DNA of 64,000 bases, from assembly GCA_964446585.1 (NCBI GenBank), contig CAYUPI010000012.1:68381-132380 (forward strand), read 5' to 3'. Positions 1 through 8,000 of this stretch are shown here, piece by piece (the stretch's first letter is position 1; every line of letters starts with the position of its first letter). The translations under genes were made by a program, and so were the position numbers. This DNA comes from CAYUPI01 sp964446585. GTDB lineage: Bacteria; Verrucomicrobiota; Verrucomicrobiia; Limisphaerales; UBA8199. A model generated the notes under the pieces. That model saw only the letters and a program-made list of their open reading frames with translations. It was not told where the DNA came from and did not search any database.

Positions 1-1
1 G

Positions 2-442
2 CATGCCATCGGCACGCGCAGAATTGGTAACATCCAATGGGAATGGGTTTGGCGTGAGGACAAGTTCCAGACGAAGGAAGAAGCCTTTGTCTGGCTCGCC
101 GGTCACGAGGCCTTTCACTGGCTTCGGCACAGCCGCCAGATTCCGGGAAAGAACTACGAAACGCAAGCAAACCAGTACGGGTTCGTCTGGCTCGATGAGT
201 GGCGAGGCTTGATGGCCGAGGGTCCGAGAGACCCGGAGACCGGACTCCTGCACACTCTGGCTGGACAAGGTGATACCACCACAGCTCGTATCTTTCACCC
301 GGGCGGTCGGGTTGACCGGTTCGAAGACCAGCAGGTCGCCTACCGGCTCTGGCTTGGTTTGCCGAAGGGTGTTCGCGCCGCATTTCGCGGAATCGGCGAT
401 GCCAGCCCTGTTTATCCCTGGGATTACGTGGATGCGTTATGA
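2..442 (+). CDS. HExxH metallopeptidase-like protein, 5' end outside window
   Basis: The frame is open from the first bases and ends at a TGA, leaving about 146 residues without a start, so the N-terminus lies outside the window. Near residue 35 it has AGHEAFHWLRH, an HExxH zinc-site signature. About 14 residues further on, ETQAN supplies a Glu where the third ligand of ImmA/IrrE-like and related peptidases usually lies. The rest is unrecognised. The stop overlaps the start of the next gene in an ATGA, so the two are probably translationally coupled. Peptidase activity is inferred from the motif; the family is not named with confidence. Confidence 0.6.
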   Translation, partial: HAIGTRRIGNIQWEWVWREDKFQTKEEAFVWLAGHEAFHWLRHSRQIPGKNYETQANQYGFVWLDEWRGLMAEGPRDPETGLLHTLAGQGDTTTARIFHPGGRVDRFEDQQVAYRLWLGLPKGVRAAFRGIGDASPVYPWDYVDAL

Positions 443-903
443 AACCGTTCAATCCGAAAGAGTACAAGGTGTCGGCGCTGCGCGAGTGCCCGGTACCAGA
501 GGAGATGCTCCTCTGCGACACACCCGAAAAAGCAGTCGAGTACTGGCACCGGCATATTGCCACGAGCCAATATTTCGATGTTGAGCGCGAGTGCCTTGCA
601 GTGCTCTTGCTCAATACCCGCCGTCTCGTCAAAGGGCACCAACTGCTCACCCTGGGGACAAAGGATACGCTGCTCGTGAATGTCGCCGAGGTCTTCCGCG
701 CCGCGGTCGTGGCTAACGCTGCGGCCCTGATCCTCCTCCACAATCATCCCTCGGGCGAACCGGAGCCGTCTGAGGCCGACCTCAAAGTGACCCGCGACCT
801 CATCCGCGCGGGACAGGTTCTGAAGATCGAGGTGTTGGACCACGTCATAGTGGGCAACCCAAAGTTTTGTTCTTTGCGTCAGTTGGGCTGGTTTTCCAAC
901 TGA
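439..903 (+). CDS. RadC-family JAB (JAMM) domain protein
   Basis: This 154-residue protein is essentially one JAB/MPN metallohydrolase domain of the RadC type. ECLAVLLLN near residue 50 gives the conserved Glu, and HNHPSGEPEPSEAD near residues 100-114 gives the HxH...SxxD zinc signature. It lacks the N-terminal helix-hairpin-helix region of full-length chromosomal RadC, as is usual for the short versions carried by plasmids, phages and integrative elements. It starts inside the stop of the upstream HExxH gene, so two predicted metalloenzymes are coupled. A hairpin with a T-run follows it. Its biological role is unknown; RadC is no longer regarded as a proven repair enzyme. Confidence 0.85.
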   Translation: MKPFNPKEYKVSALRECPVPEEMLLCDTPEKAVEYWHRHIATSQYFDVERECLAVLLLNTRRLVKGHQLLTLGTKDTLLVNVAEVFRAAVVANAAALILLHNHPSGEPEPSEADLKVTRDLIRAGQVLKIEVLDHVIVGNPKFCSLRQLGWFSN

Positions 904-908
904 GTTAC

Positions 909-936
909 AGGCGCCGACTTCACCGTTGGCGCTTTT
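909..936 (+). terminator. Intrinsic terminator after the RadC-type gene
   Basis: GCGCC at 911-915 pairs with GGCGC at 928-932, extended by weaker pairs outside, and is followed directly by TTTT. It lies a few bases after the stop at 903 and fits a rho-independent terminator for the rightward pair of genes. Confidence 0.6.
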
Positions 937-1191
937 CTTCATTGTGCGATAGCGTATTCCTCAATCTGTAGGCGTTTACACGAAGATTTCGCTTGCTTGA
1001 CTGACTCACTTTCCAGTCACATGGGCTTACGCGGACAAGTGCCAATAAACACCAGGATGATTCTGCATTTGGAAGACGATCCCAAGTGGACTCGTGGAAC
1101 TTCGTTCTGAGGAGGCTTTGAAACCTCGGTACGACGCCACCTCGACAACGTCACGCGCCGCTGCCGTCCGGTAGCATATTGACGAGTTCAT

Positions 1192-4100
1192 TTATGGGGG
1201 AGCAATCCGGTAAAATCGCGATTGGTAAGTGGGTGCACTTGAGTCCTCGAACTCAAACCATCCATTAAGATTTTCAATGACAACACCGACCGTCTCCCAG
1301 TTCAGCAAGTTAGTGGATGCTTGGATTGTGTACGCCTGCCCGCCAAGGGCGATGAACTCGACCCAGAAGCTGCCACCCGATTTGCGGCCCATTGAAGTAA
1401 ACCTAGGTAGTCTCACACCGACGACCTCCACAATCTGCTGAGCGGCATTTACTAGGCTTAGCGCCAGCATGTCATCTAGTGGGGAGATCTGGGCGCGGAC
1501 TTGATTTTCAAAAGCGACCAATTGATTGGCACCTGCGCCCATATTGTGAGCATCAAGATGCCCGTCAAATGACCGGCAAGCTGCTTGCAAAGTTGCCGCC
1601 AACGGTCCTTTTCGCTCGCCCGGGATGCTTGCAGCATTGACAACGGAGAGGATATCCTGCACCGCGTGGCAGGGCGTAACCACCTCGACGGTGATACTGT
1701 CAGCGTCAGTTGCAATCCCATCGCTGACTTGAAGGACGAGAGAATGTGGGCCAATCGTGAATGTGTTCGTCGCGACCATTCCGCTCGCGAACGGAGTCAC
1801 TGATCCTGCCTCAAACCATGAGAACTGCAAGGGGTCTCCGTCCGTATCATACGAGCGGGAACCATCCAGTATCACCGTCGCATTCGTGTTATTGGACGAG
1901 ACGAAATTCGTTACCGTAGCGCTGGCATCCGCGACAGGTGGTTTGTTGAAGGAAACCACGTTGGCAAGTATTGTGGCACTATTGTTTATCGTGGGATCAT
2001 CCGCACGCACCGCAACGGCAGTGATAGATACCGGCGTGCCGCCGGGTACCCCCACTGCAACAACTATCTGCGCGATCACACCACCTAGTTCATCAGTTCC
2101 CAACAAAAGGGAACTTGGGGCCACGCTGAGAATCGTGCCAGGAGTGGCTGTCACAGTTATGTTGAAAACACCAGTTGTTCCAAGATTGTGAACAGCAAAA
2201 GAGATGTTGGTTGGAACCCCCGGAATAAGAGAAACAATGTTTGTTTCCGTAGCTCTCAATTCAACTCCTTGCCCACGGTAAATCGTGGCAAATTGACGTT
2301 GGAATTCGAAGCCATTGGTGTCTTTCCCAGTTGCGACAACTCTGAATGGCTCTGCGGGTAATGTAAACTCCCCCAGGAAATGATCGGGAGCTGCGTTGGA
2401 GTAATTTTGGTAGAGCGAAATGTTCTTTATCAATGTTCCATTTTCACTCACGAGCTTAAAACTCCCCGCTGTAAGTGGGCCAAGTAATGTTGCCTCACCT
2501 GTGACATTCGCTCCAGCCAAGGGTTGGCCAGGAATTGGAAAAAATCCACCATGAATATCCTGGTTAGGCTCAACGAAATCAAAGCGGCGAAACTCTATCG
2601 GACTGTTCCCTTGTACCACGACTGAGAAATTACCACTCCCTGAAATCTCCACCACCCAACCCCCTGACCCCGGCGAGTCGATTGTGACAATACAACCGGA
2701 GGTTAGGGGTGTAATGTGCGCGTCAGGATCGCTCGGATTTACAACCTCTCCTGAAGGACGCCGCAGAGATACATCGGCTTTCGTGTCCATTGATGTCGAT
2801 ACAACCAGCCGCCTGACTGTGGAATCTACTGGAATGTCAAATGTTTGCTGAGTTCCGGTGAAACTGCCGTTTGCTGTAAGAATAGTGACTAAGTCTCCAG
2901 AGAGCTGCGGTTGCAGAAGGTCAGAGAGCAGCGACACTTCGGATGGAGTAATAAAAAACAATTGACCACCAGTTTCCGTAGCCCCCCGAATGTACGCCGG
3001 GTCGATCGGCGAGCAGGATCCGGTGAGCGCATAAATGATGTTAATACCCTTTTCCTGCGCCCGGCTGATAACAACATTTACAAGTGATGAATCTTTGGCA
3101 TCCGCGTCCGTGAACAGAAAGAGACGCGAATTGGGAAAGCTTCTATCAATCGCCTCCAACAGACCGTTTTGAGCTAATTCCGGGCAATCACCCCCACCAT
3201 GCGCATATAATGCGTCCACGGCATTCAGCAATTCATCAGCGCTGTCAGTAACAAAGGCTGGCCCGAAATCAGGATCACCGAAACGCTCCAGTAACCAGTT
3301 GTCCGGTCGTGAAAGCGGGAATAAGTCCAGGGTACGCACGATGCCCTCGACCACAATTTTTACACCATCAATCTCGTCGCCCATACTTCCGGTGTCATCA
3401 ATAACGAATCCGATGCTCCCCTTAATATCCAGGAGCGCGCTGACCGCCTTGTCATTCCCAGAGACGGCGGAAAGGATTTGGTTAACATAGTCTTGAGTAG
3501 CTTGTTCCGCCAGATTCCTTGCTGCCGCGTGGAGCGGAGAAGGAGGTGAACCTGGGTAAGGCAAATACCATGGAGGCGAGCAAGTCGTGTCGCAATCCTT
3601 GTTCATCCCAACGCAATAAATCGTGTAATTCCCATGATAGCACTTACCTGCACTTGGCAATGTGCCACACCCCAGGTGTTTGGGATCGAGAATGGAACCT
3701 GCAATGACATAGCCAGAACTCAATCCAACCTGCGTTACCGAATTCGGATCAGGACAGGGTTGTAATGTTGCGGACGGGTTAGGCATAACATTTCGCCCAA
3801 GGTCGGAATTGATTCCAGAATTTCCCAATTCGACCCAAGTGCTGTGTGCATAAAAATCCTGGACCGTATGAAGGGCGCCCCCGAGGAGCGTCCGTGCCTG
3901 ATCACCGTTGGGTGGGTCGGCTGTCAGGCTCATCACGATCTGGTTTCTGAGATTAATGAGTCTTGTGGACGAGTCGACAAACCTTTCGTCGGTAAAATGT
4001 CCGGCGGGAAACGCTAGTGCCGGCGTTTTGTCGTCTATAGCTTGGTTCGCATTTGCGATTTGATCCAGTGCTCGGTCACTGAATGATTTGGTTTGACCTG

Positions 4101-4275
4101 CCACAGCAACCGTCATCGACCTTAAGGTTTCCGTGGTGATATTACGGTGGATTGCAATTGTAAACGATTCTGCACGTTTGTTTCCGAAGAAAATAAGCAA
4201 TGTTGCTATTGCTAATATCCGACTTGAGAACCCCCATCCACCCCGGAGTGAGCATCGGTTCAACTTTTGATACAT
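1192..4275 (-). CDS. Secreted Het-C-like / VWA / PKD multidomain protein
   Basis: A 1,027-residue exported protein. I chose the ATG at 4275 because AAAGGAAAT precedes it at proper spacing; an ATG at 4311 lacks this. A signal peptide (RILAIATLLIFFGNKRAES) comes first. Next is a Het-C/phospholipase-like region with the signature ALHTVQDFYAHSTWVELG, then a cysteine-rich linker. A von Willebrand A domain follows from about residue 287 with the MIDAS start GFVIDDTGSMG. Ig/PKD-like modules (ILDGSRSYDTDGDPLQFSW) follow, and the tail contains YTIQASTNLLNW and ends FYRIAPP, a C-terminal module common in Verrucomicrobiota secreted proteins. Het-C plus VWA is the arrangement seen in VWA7-like proteins. 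It stands alone; function is probably at the cell surface, substrate unknown. Confidence 0.8.
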   Translation of the reverse strand: MYQKLNRCSLRGGWGFSSRILAIATLLIFFGNKRAESFTIAIHRNITTETLRSMTVAVAGQTKSFSDRALDQIANANQAIDDKTPALAFPAGHFTDERFVDSSTRLINLRNQIVMSLTADPPNGDQARTLLGGALHTVQDFYAHSTWVELGNSGINSDLGRNVMPNPSATLQPCPDPNSVTQVGLSSGYVIAGSILDPKHLGCGTLPSAGKCYHGNYTIYCVGMNKDCDTTCSPPWYLPYPGSPPSPLHAAARNLAEQATQDYVNQILSAVSGNDKAVSALLDIKGSIGFVIDDTGSMGDEIDGVKIVVEGIVRTLDLFPLSRPDNWLLERFGDPDFGPAFVTDSADELLNAVDALYAHGGGDCPELAQNGLLEAIDRSFPNSRLFLFTDADAKDSSLVNVVISRAQEKGINIIYALTGSCSPIDPAYIRGATETGGQLFFITPSEVSLLSDLLQPQLSGDLVTILTANGSFTGTQQTFDIPVDSTVRRLVVSTSMDTKADVSLRRPSGEVVNPSDPDAHITPLTSGCIVTIDSPGSGGWVVEISGSGNFSVVVQGNSPIEFRRFDFVEPNQDIHGGFFPIPGQPLAGANVTGEATLLGPLTAGSFKLVSENGTLIKNISLYQNYSNAAPDHFLGEFTLPAEPFRVVATGKDTNGFEFQRQFATIYRGQGVELRATETNIVSLIPGVPTNISFAVHNLGTTGVFNITVTATPGTILSVAPSSLLLGTDELGGVIAQIVVAVGVPGGTPVSITAVAVRADDPTINNSATILANVVSFNKPPVADASATVTNFVSSNNTNATVILDGSRSYDTDGDPLQFSWFEAGSVTPFASGMVATNTFTIGPHSLVLQVSDGIATDADSITVEVVTPCHAVQDILSVVNAASIPGERKGPLAATLQAACRSFDGHLDAHNMGAGANQLVAFENQVRAQISPLDDMLALSLVNAAQQIVEVVGVRLPRFTSMGRKSGGSFWVEFIALGGQAYTIQASTNLLNWETVGVVIENLNGWFEFEDSSAPTYQSRFYRIAPP

Positions 4276-4672
4276 ACTATTTCCTTTTTCGTGCCGAGCA
4301 AAATAAAACACTTGGAGACACGCAACAGCAGCGCGGCTCCGGTTATCAATCTCAGGTTTTCCTGAATGATGAGTTTCCTTTTACTTTCGTCAAGCATAAA
4401 ACGAATCAGGTTCCGCTCGCCTCGCTCTTACCTCTTTGGATTGAAAGCTCCGAGCAGGCTGATGCAAGTGAACTTGTCCGCTCATTCTCCGTCCAGAGGC
4501 CTTAGCCGTAACAACTCAGTAGCCAAAGGGGCCACTGTTTAGAAATGAGTGCTGGAGGCAAATGAAAACATCCAATCACTCCGGACAATCCGGTCACCAA
4601 ACAGTGACCGAACTCATTAAACTCAAAAGTCCGCAAGAAACCAACCAAATCGGGTTCACGACGACTTAATTC
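4276..4672. other. Intergenic stretch with one possible 35-residue ORF
   Basis: Between the divergently read neighbours there is no recognisable gene. One short frame, 4562-4669 (+), begins MKTSNHSGQSGHQTVTELI and has GGAGG three bases before the ATG, which is rather close. It could be a small peptide or chance. No repeats or RNA genes were seen. Confidence 0.3.
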
Positions 4673-4981
4673 TTAATTCACTGGAGCTGAAAAATAGAGA
4701 ATCCAGGCCAAGACCTTTGCTATCCAGTATAATAAGAATGATGAACTGGCGAGCACAGTGGCCGATACTAATCCGGCGATGGCCTCTTTTCGCCTCCGGG
4801 CTCGGAATGTCAAAAAGGCTCCAACTACTATGAGTATAAGACTTAGGCTCACACTTGCGACTCCGAGCAAATACGTAAAACCAGTTGCTGGTTTTGGCCA
4901 CATCGCCCTCATGCTCAGCCACCACGCGAAGCCTGCAATAACAGGCACTGGAGACAATAGGTAATAGGCTTTCTTAGCCAT
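4673..4981 (-). CDS. Small multi-pass membrane protein, unknown function
   Basis: The reading frame extends further upstream, but the part before the ATG at 4981 is not protein-like, so I start at MAKKAYYLL, giving 102 residues. There are three hydrophobic segments: AYYLLSPVPVIAGFAWWLSM, TYLLGVASVSLSLILIVVGA and ATVLASSSFLLYWIAKVLAW. A basic RARRRKEA loop between the second and third suggests a cytoplasmic turn. No family is recognised. It stands between the Het-C/VWA gene and the RuvC-like genes without obvious coupling. Confidence 0.5.
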   Translation of the reverse strand: MAKKAYYLLSPVPVIAGFAWWLSMRAMWPKPATGFTYLLGVASVSLSLILIVVGAFLTFRARRRKEAIAGLVSATVLASSSFLLYWIAKVLAWILYFSAPVN

Positions 4982-5257
4982 AACACTAGAATCATAACAT
5001 ATTACCATATAAGTATGCGCGACAAGTGAGTTTAAGTGTCCCCGACTCCCGCAAAGACACCATCCTTTCGACATTTCTTTTTCAAGGACTGCGCTGCGAA
5101 GAACTTTGCGACCCGAACCCGCGGGCAAGCGATTCACAATCTTCGCTGGCAATTTCAAGCCGCCGGTGTAAGCTTCTGGAGCCAAAACTTTACGGCCCCG
5201 GTTCCGGTCGGAAGCATGGCCTTGGCCTTGAAAAGCGCGGGGATGTCTTTGCGTGAC

Positions 5258-5749
5258 TCAACACGCCATCATCCCCAGCGCCACCGCATCAAACATGTTG
5301 GCGTGGAAGCGTTCCTTCCATTTGCGCTCGTGGACTAGGTACGCCTTGAGCTCTGGAAAACGGGCGATCACAGCTTTGGCGACATCGGCTTTACTGGCCC
5401 ACCCATTGCCACAGACGGCCTTTTTGACTGCACTCGGAGCAAAGCTCAGAACACGTAGCCTGGACTGTTTGCCGAGGGAGACGATTTCGTCCACAAAAAC
5501 GTTGAGTAGAGCCACGTTCCGGTTTCGGCCGATGAACGTCTTCTCAATGGCGAGCACGTCAGGCCGGAAATCTTCGATCAGCCGGGTGACGCAGCCTCGG
5601 CCACGTTCAAGTGTGTCTTTCGGTGATCGCCCCCGTTGGACCACAATGACACTATGGTAGATGAGATTGTCTCCTTCCAAGACGGCTACGCCCATTTCCC
5701 TCGTCCCCGGGTCAATCGCTAGAATGCGATTCGCGTTGTGATTCGGCAC
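5258..5749 (-). CDS. RuvC-like Holliday-junction resolvase family protein, copy 2
   Basis: RNase H-fold nuclease of about 163 residues. RILAIDPGTREMGVAV near the N-terminus carries the first catalytic Asp, VLAIEKTF the Glu, and HANMFDAVALGM the C-terminal Asp, in the order of RuvC resolvases. No ATG lies close to the domain; the frame runs up to 5842 but would overlap the upstream gene by more than 80 bases. The GTG at 5749 starts 11 bases after the upstream stop and only eight residues before the domain, so I prefer it. It is a diverged paralogue of the gene immediately upstream. Such resolvases often belong to phages and integrative elements. Confidence 0.75.
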   Translation of the reverse strand: MPNHNANRILAIDPGTREMGVAVLEGDNLIYHSVIVVQRGRSPKDTLERGRGCVTRLIEDFRPDVLAIEKTFIGRNRNVALLNVFVDEIVSLGKQSRLRVLSFAPSAVKKAVCGNGWASKADVAKAVIARFPELKAYLVHERKWKERFHANMFDAVALGMMAC

Positions 5750-5759
5750 GTGGTTGGAG

Positions 5760-6299
5760 TTATGCGAACGACGGTGCGGGGCCAATCGGACGGCGCTTCG
5801 GGCGCGTATCGAAGTACGTGAGTGCCAGCGATACAGCATCAAAAATGTGCATTCGCTGATCTTCGCTCATCCAGGCCCTGCGGCGCGGCGGCACAAGAAG
5901 AGCCAACTCAGGGAACTGCCGGGCGACCGTCCTGGCTATGTCGTGCTTAGTCACGGCGTCTGCGGGCGCGAAGGCCCTTCGGATTTGGGAACGGGAAAAA
6001 GTTGGCGCCCTGACCTTGTGAATGCTGGCCACGCTGCGAATGGCATCAATAAGGTTCTGCACTCGCCGGCAGCGGCGCGAACCTCGGCCTTTGACGTCCT
6101 CCACCACAACCACGGCTGGTCGGTATTGGCCGATCAAGTCCCTGACTTTCCAAAGTGTCTGCACGCGTTTGCGCGCCCGCGTTGCCTTGAACCCCCAATC
6201 AATGAGACTCTCCGATCCTTCGAGCACTGCAAAGCCAAACCCGCGGGGAGCGGGATCGAGCGCTAAAACACGTTCAGACTTTGGATCGTATCGTTTCAT
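5760..6299 (-). CDS. RuvC-like Holliday-junction resolvase family protein, copy 1
   Basis: A 179-residue protein with RuvC-type active-site blocks: RVLALDPAPRGFGFAVLEG near the N-terminus, AVVVVEDVKG in the middle, and MHIFDAVSLALTY near the end. The first block has DPA in place of the usual DPG, and the final Asp is kept. Its ATG overlaps the stop of the upstream XRE gene in an ATGA, and the second RuvC-like gene follows within about 11 bases, so XRE-RuvC-RuvC form one leftward operon. Two different RuvC-like proteins side by side suggest duplication followed by specialisation; whether both are active is not known. Confidence 0.75.
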   Translation of the reverse strand: MKRYDPKSERVLALDPAPRGFGFAVLEGSESLIDWGFKATRARKRVQTLWKVRDLIGQYRPAVVVVEDVKGRGSRRCRRVQNLIDAIRSVASIHKVRAPTFSRSQIRRAFAPADAVTKHDIARTVARQFPELALLVPPRRRAWMSEDQRMHIFDAVSLALTYFDTRPKRRPIGPAPSFA

Positions 6300-6658
6300 T
6301 CTTCTGGGGTGGGTTCAGCCACGACCGGCGCGGTGATGGCCTTTAGTGTTTCGAGTTTCCGATGACTCGTGTTGCCCGGCTGTTGCTCGGAAACTCGTTG
6401 GAGGAGGGATTTGGCCCGTGCCAGCACGTCGCATTCGGCCGTCGCATACAAACCGCTGAAAAGTTCACGGGCCGGGGTTTGGAAGATGACCTCGTATGCA
6501 AAGACTGTGGCCAGACCAGGCAGCTGCACAAAACGCTCGTGGCGGCAGACTTTCGCCGGGCTTTTCAGCCCCAAAAGAAACTTCATGTCCTCCTGAGAAA
6601 GGCAGGCCCGTTTGCGATGGGTTCGCAGGTAATTCGGCAGCTTTGGGGAGGAACGCAT
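6296..6658 (-). CDS. XRE-family helix-turn-helix regulator
   Basis: A 120-residue protein with an N-terminal Cro/C1-type HTH (LPNYLRTHRKRACLSQEDMK then FLLGLKSPAKVCRHER) and a short helical C-terminal part. It is first in the leftward operon with the two RuvC-like genes, overlapping the next gene by four bases. It is closely related to the regulator at 7116-7466, which shares the LPNY(L/I)RT(H/Y)RKRA start. A 24-bp palindrome at 6731-6754, 73 bases upstream, is the natural candidate for autoregulation. Confidence 0.8.
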   Translation of the reverse strand: MRSSPKLPNYLRTHRKRACLSQEDMKFLLGLKSPAKVCRHERFVQLPGLATVFAYEVIFQTPARELFSGLYATAECDVLARAKSLLQRVSEQQPGNTSHRKLETLKAITAPVVAEPTPEE

Positions 6659-6730
6659 GGCAGATGTAGCAGACGCATGGAATGCGTACCCATGAACAGT
6701 AGCAGGCTAGAGACTCGCACCAAGGAGGGT

Positions 6731-6754
6731 AATCTTGCCGAGTTCGGCAAGATT
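6731..6754. promoter_or_regulatory. 24-bp inverted repeat, candidate XRE operator
   Basis: Two perfect 11-bp arms, AATCTTGCCGA and TCGGCAAGATT, flank a GT centre. It lies between the leftward XRE-RuvC-RuvC operon and the rightward gene at 6806. A TTGGTG...TACTGT pair reading left from about 6720, and a TTGACA at 6772 reading right, make it plausible that a dimeric repressor bound here controls one or both directions. Confidence 0.55.
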
Positions 6755-6805
6755 GTGAACCCCGCAGTGACTTGACAAAGAACCCCTTCACCACGAACGT
6801 GCTTA

Positions 6806-7048
6806 ATGTTCAAACGCAGACTTGGTCCTGATCCACACGCCAGTGGCGCTCAGACGGCGTCAGCGCAAGGTTGCCCGGACATCTTCGAGCTTGAGACCGG
6901 AGAATTCGCGATTATCGGGAAGGACATAACCGCAGACGCTTTGAAAAGTTTGCCTCCCGGCGCGAACTGTGGCCCGGACGAGAGGATAATCGTTATCTCT
7001 CGGAAGACCCTCATCGGAGCAAAACCGGATATTCCCGAAAACGCATAA
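6806..7048 (+). CDS. Small conserved-looking protein, unknown function
   Basis: An 80-residue soluble protein. The part from residue 22, GCPDIFELETGEFAIIGKDI, followed by LPPGANCGPDERIIVISRKT, is compact and patterned like a small domain that I recall from short proteins near XRE regulators in other bacteria, but I cannot name the family. It contains two Cys (GCPDI and ANCGPDE) that could matter structurally. It is divergent from the XRE-RuvC operon across the 24-bp palindrome and could be controlled by that regulator. Confidence 0.6.
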   Translation: MFKRRLGPDPHASGAQTASAQGCPDIFELETGEFAIIGKDITADALKSLPPGANCGPDERIIVISRKTLIGAKPDIPENA

Positions 7049-7115
7049 CAGGCGTTGGGTTTTCTCGGCAGGATCGAAATTGGCGCATGACCGGGTGCAG
7101 TTGGGCGATCGCCGC

Positions 7116-7466
7116 CTACACCCTGCGCGCCACACCTTGTTGCGCCAGGAGACCAGCTAAGAGTTCAAGCTTTTGTGCGGTTACGGGACGAGGTTCGATC
7201 TGCCCGAGATTTCGAATAAGCAGCCGGATTCGATTCTTCAGTTTGTTTTCGACGCCGTGATGTACCCCACTGAAGAGGTTTCGGACAGGGGTGCCGAAGA
7301 GTACTTCATACGCCAGGAGTGTTTCAAGGTTGGGAGCTTGCTGAGATCGCTCGTGCCGGCAAATTCTCGCGGTGCTCTTGCACCCGAGCAGAAAAGCAAC
7401 GTCCTCCTGAGTAAGATGGGCGCGCTTTCGATAGGTACGGATATAGTTGGGTAATGCTGAAGACAT
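7116..7466 (-). CDS. XRE-family helix-turn-helix regulator, paralogue
   Basis: I start at the ATG at 7466 (MSSALPNYIRTYRKRAH) because this aligns with the start of the sister regulator at 6296-6658; an ATG eight codons earlier is possible. The 116 residues include a Cro/C1-type HTH (LTQEDVAFLLGCKSTARICR) and a helical C-terminal half. It is divergent from the GTG-started membrane protein at 7521. Two related repressors within 1 kb suggest duplication or merging of two regulatory modules. Confidence 0.75.
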   Translation of the reverse strand: MSSALPNYIRTYRKRAHLTQEDVAFLLGCKSTARICRHERSQQAPNLETLLAYEVLFGTPVRNLFSGVHHGVENKLKNRIRLLIRNLGQIEPRPVTAQKLELLAGLLAQQGVARRV

Positions 7467-7520
7467 GGGGTTATTGGCGGCGATATTCACAGCACAGCAT
7501 CAATTTGTTACACTGACACC

Positions 7521-8000
7521 GTGACATTTATCCAATGGGTTGGAGAACATTGGTTTGCCTTGGTGCAAACGGGCGCAGTGACCGCCGGTCTTGTTTTGGT
7601 GAGCGTGGGACTCTTTCTTGAAGCGCGGGCACGGCGGGTCGCAAATCTCATTCAGTTGACTCAACAACATCGTGATCTGTGGGAGCGCATGTACACACAA
7701 CCGGAGCTTGCGCGCATTCTCGATCCGGCCGTGAACCTCATGAGAAGGGGCGTGACCGCGGAGGAGGAGATGTTTGTTGTGTTCATCATTCTGCACTTGA
7801 GCAGTTTCTACTACGCGATGCGCGCAGGCTTTTTCCAGCGGCCCGAAGGTTTGCAAAAGGATATCGAACGCTTCTTCTCGCTTCCCATCCCGCGACAGGT
7901 GTGGGTGAAAGTACGCGATCTTCAGGACGAGCCCTTTGTCAGATTTGTCGAGGGGTGTTTGCCTGAGCTGCACGGTTCCCGACTAGAAGAAGCGGCGTGA
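7521..8000 (+). CDS. Single-TM protein with conserved-looking cytoplasmic domain
   Basis: A 159-residue protein starting at GTG. An N-terminal hydrophobic helix (ALVQTGAVTAGLVLVSVGLF) is followed by a mostly helical domain with RDLWERMYTQPELARILDP, HLSSFYYAMRAGFF and FFSLPIPRQVWVK. This pattern recurs in uncharacterised bacterial proteins, but I do not know a function. The only hydrophobic span is at the N-terminus, so it is probably anchored there with the bulk in the cytoplasm. It is divergent from the XRE gene at 7116-7466. No Shine-Dalgarno sequence precedes the GTG. Confidence 0.6.
   Translation: MTFIQWVGEHWFALVQTGAVTAGLVLVSVGLFLEARARRVANLIQLTQQHRDLWERMYTQPELARILDPAVNLMRRGVTAEEEMFVVFIILHLSSFYYAMRAGFFQRPEGLQKDIERFFSLPIPRQVWVKVRDLQDEPFVRFVEGCLPELHGSRLEEAA

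Noticed and set aside
424..942. A 172-residue leftward frame opposite the RadC-type gene
   Set aside because: It is antisense to a gene with a clear JAMM motif and has no recognisable features.
5754..6336. Rightward frames opposite the first RuvC-like gene
   Set aside because: They run antisense to conserved RuvC blocks and are explained by GC-rich codon bias.
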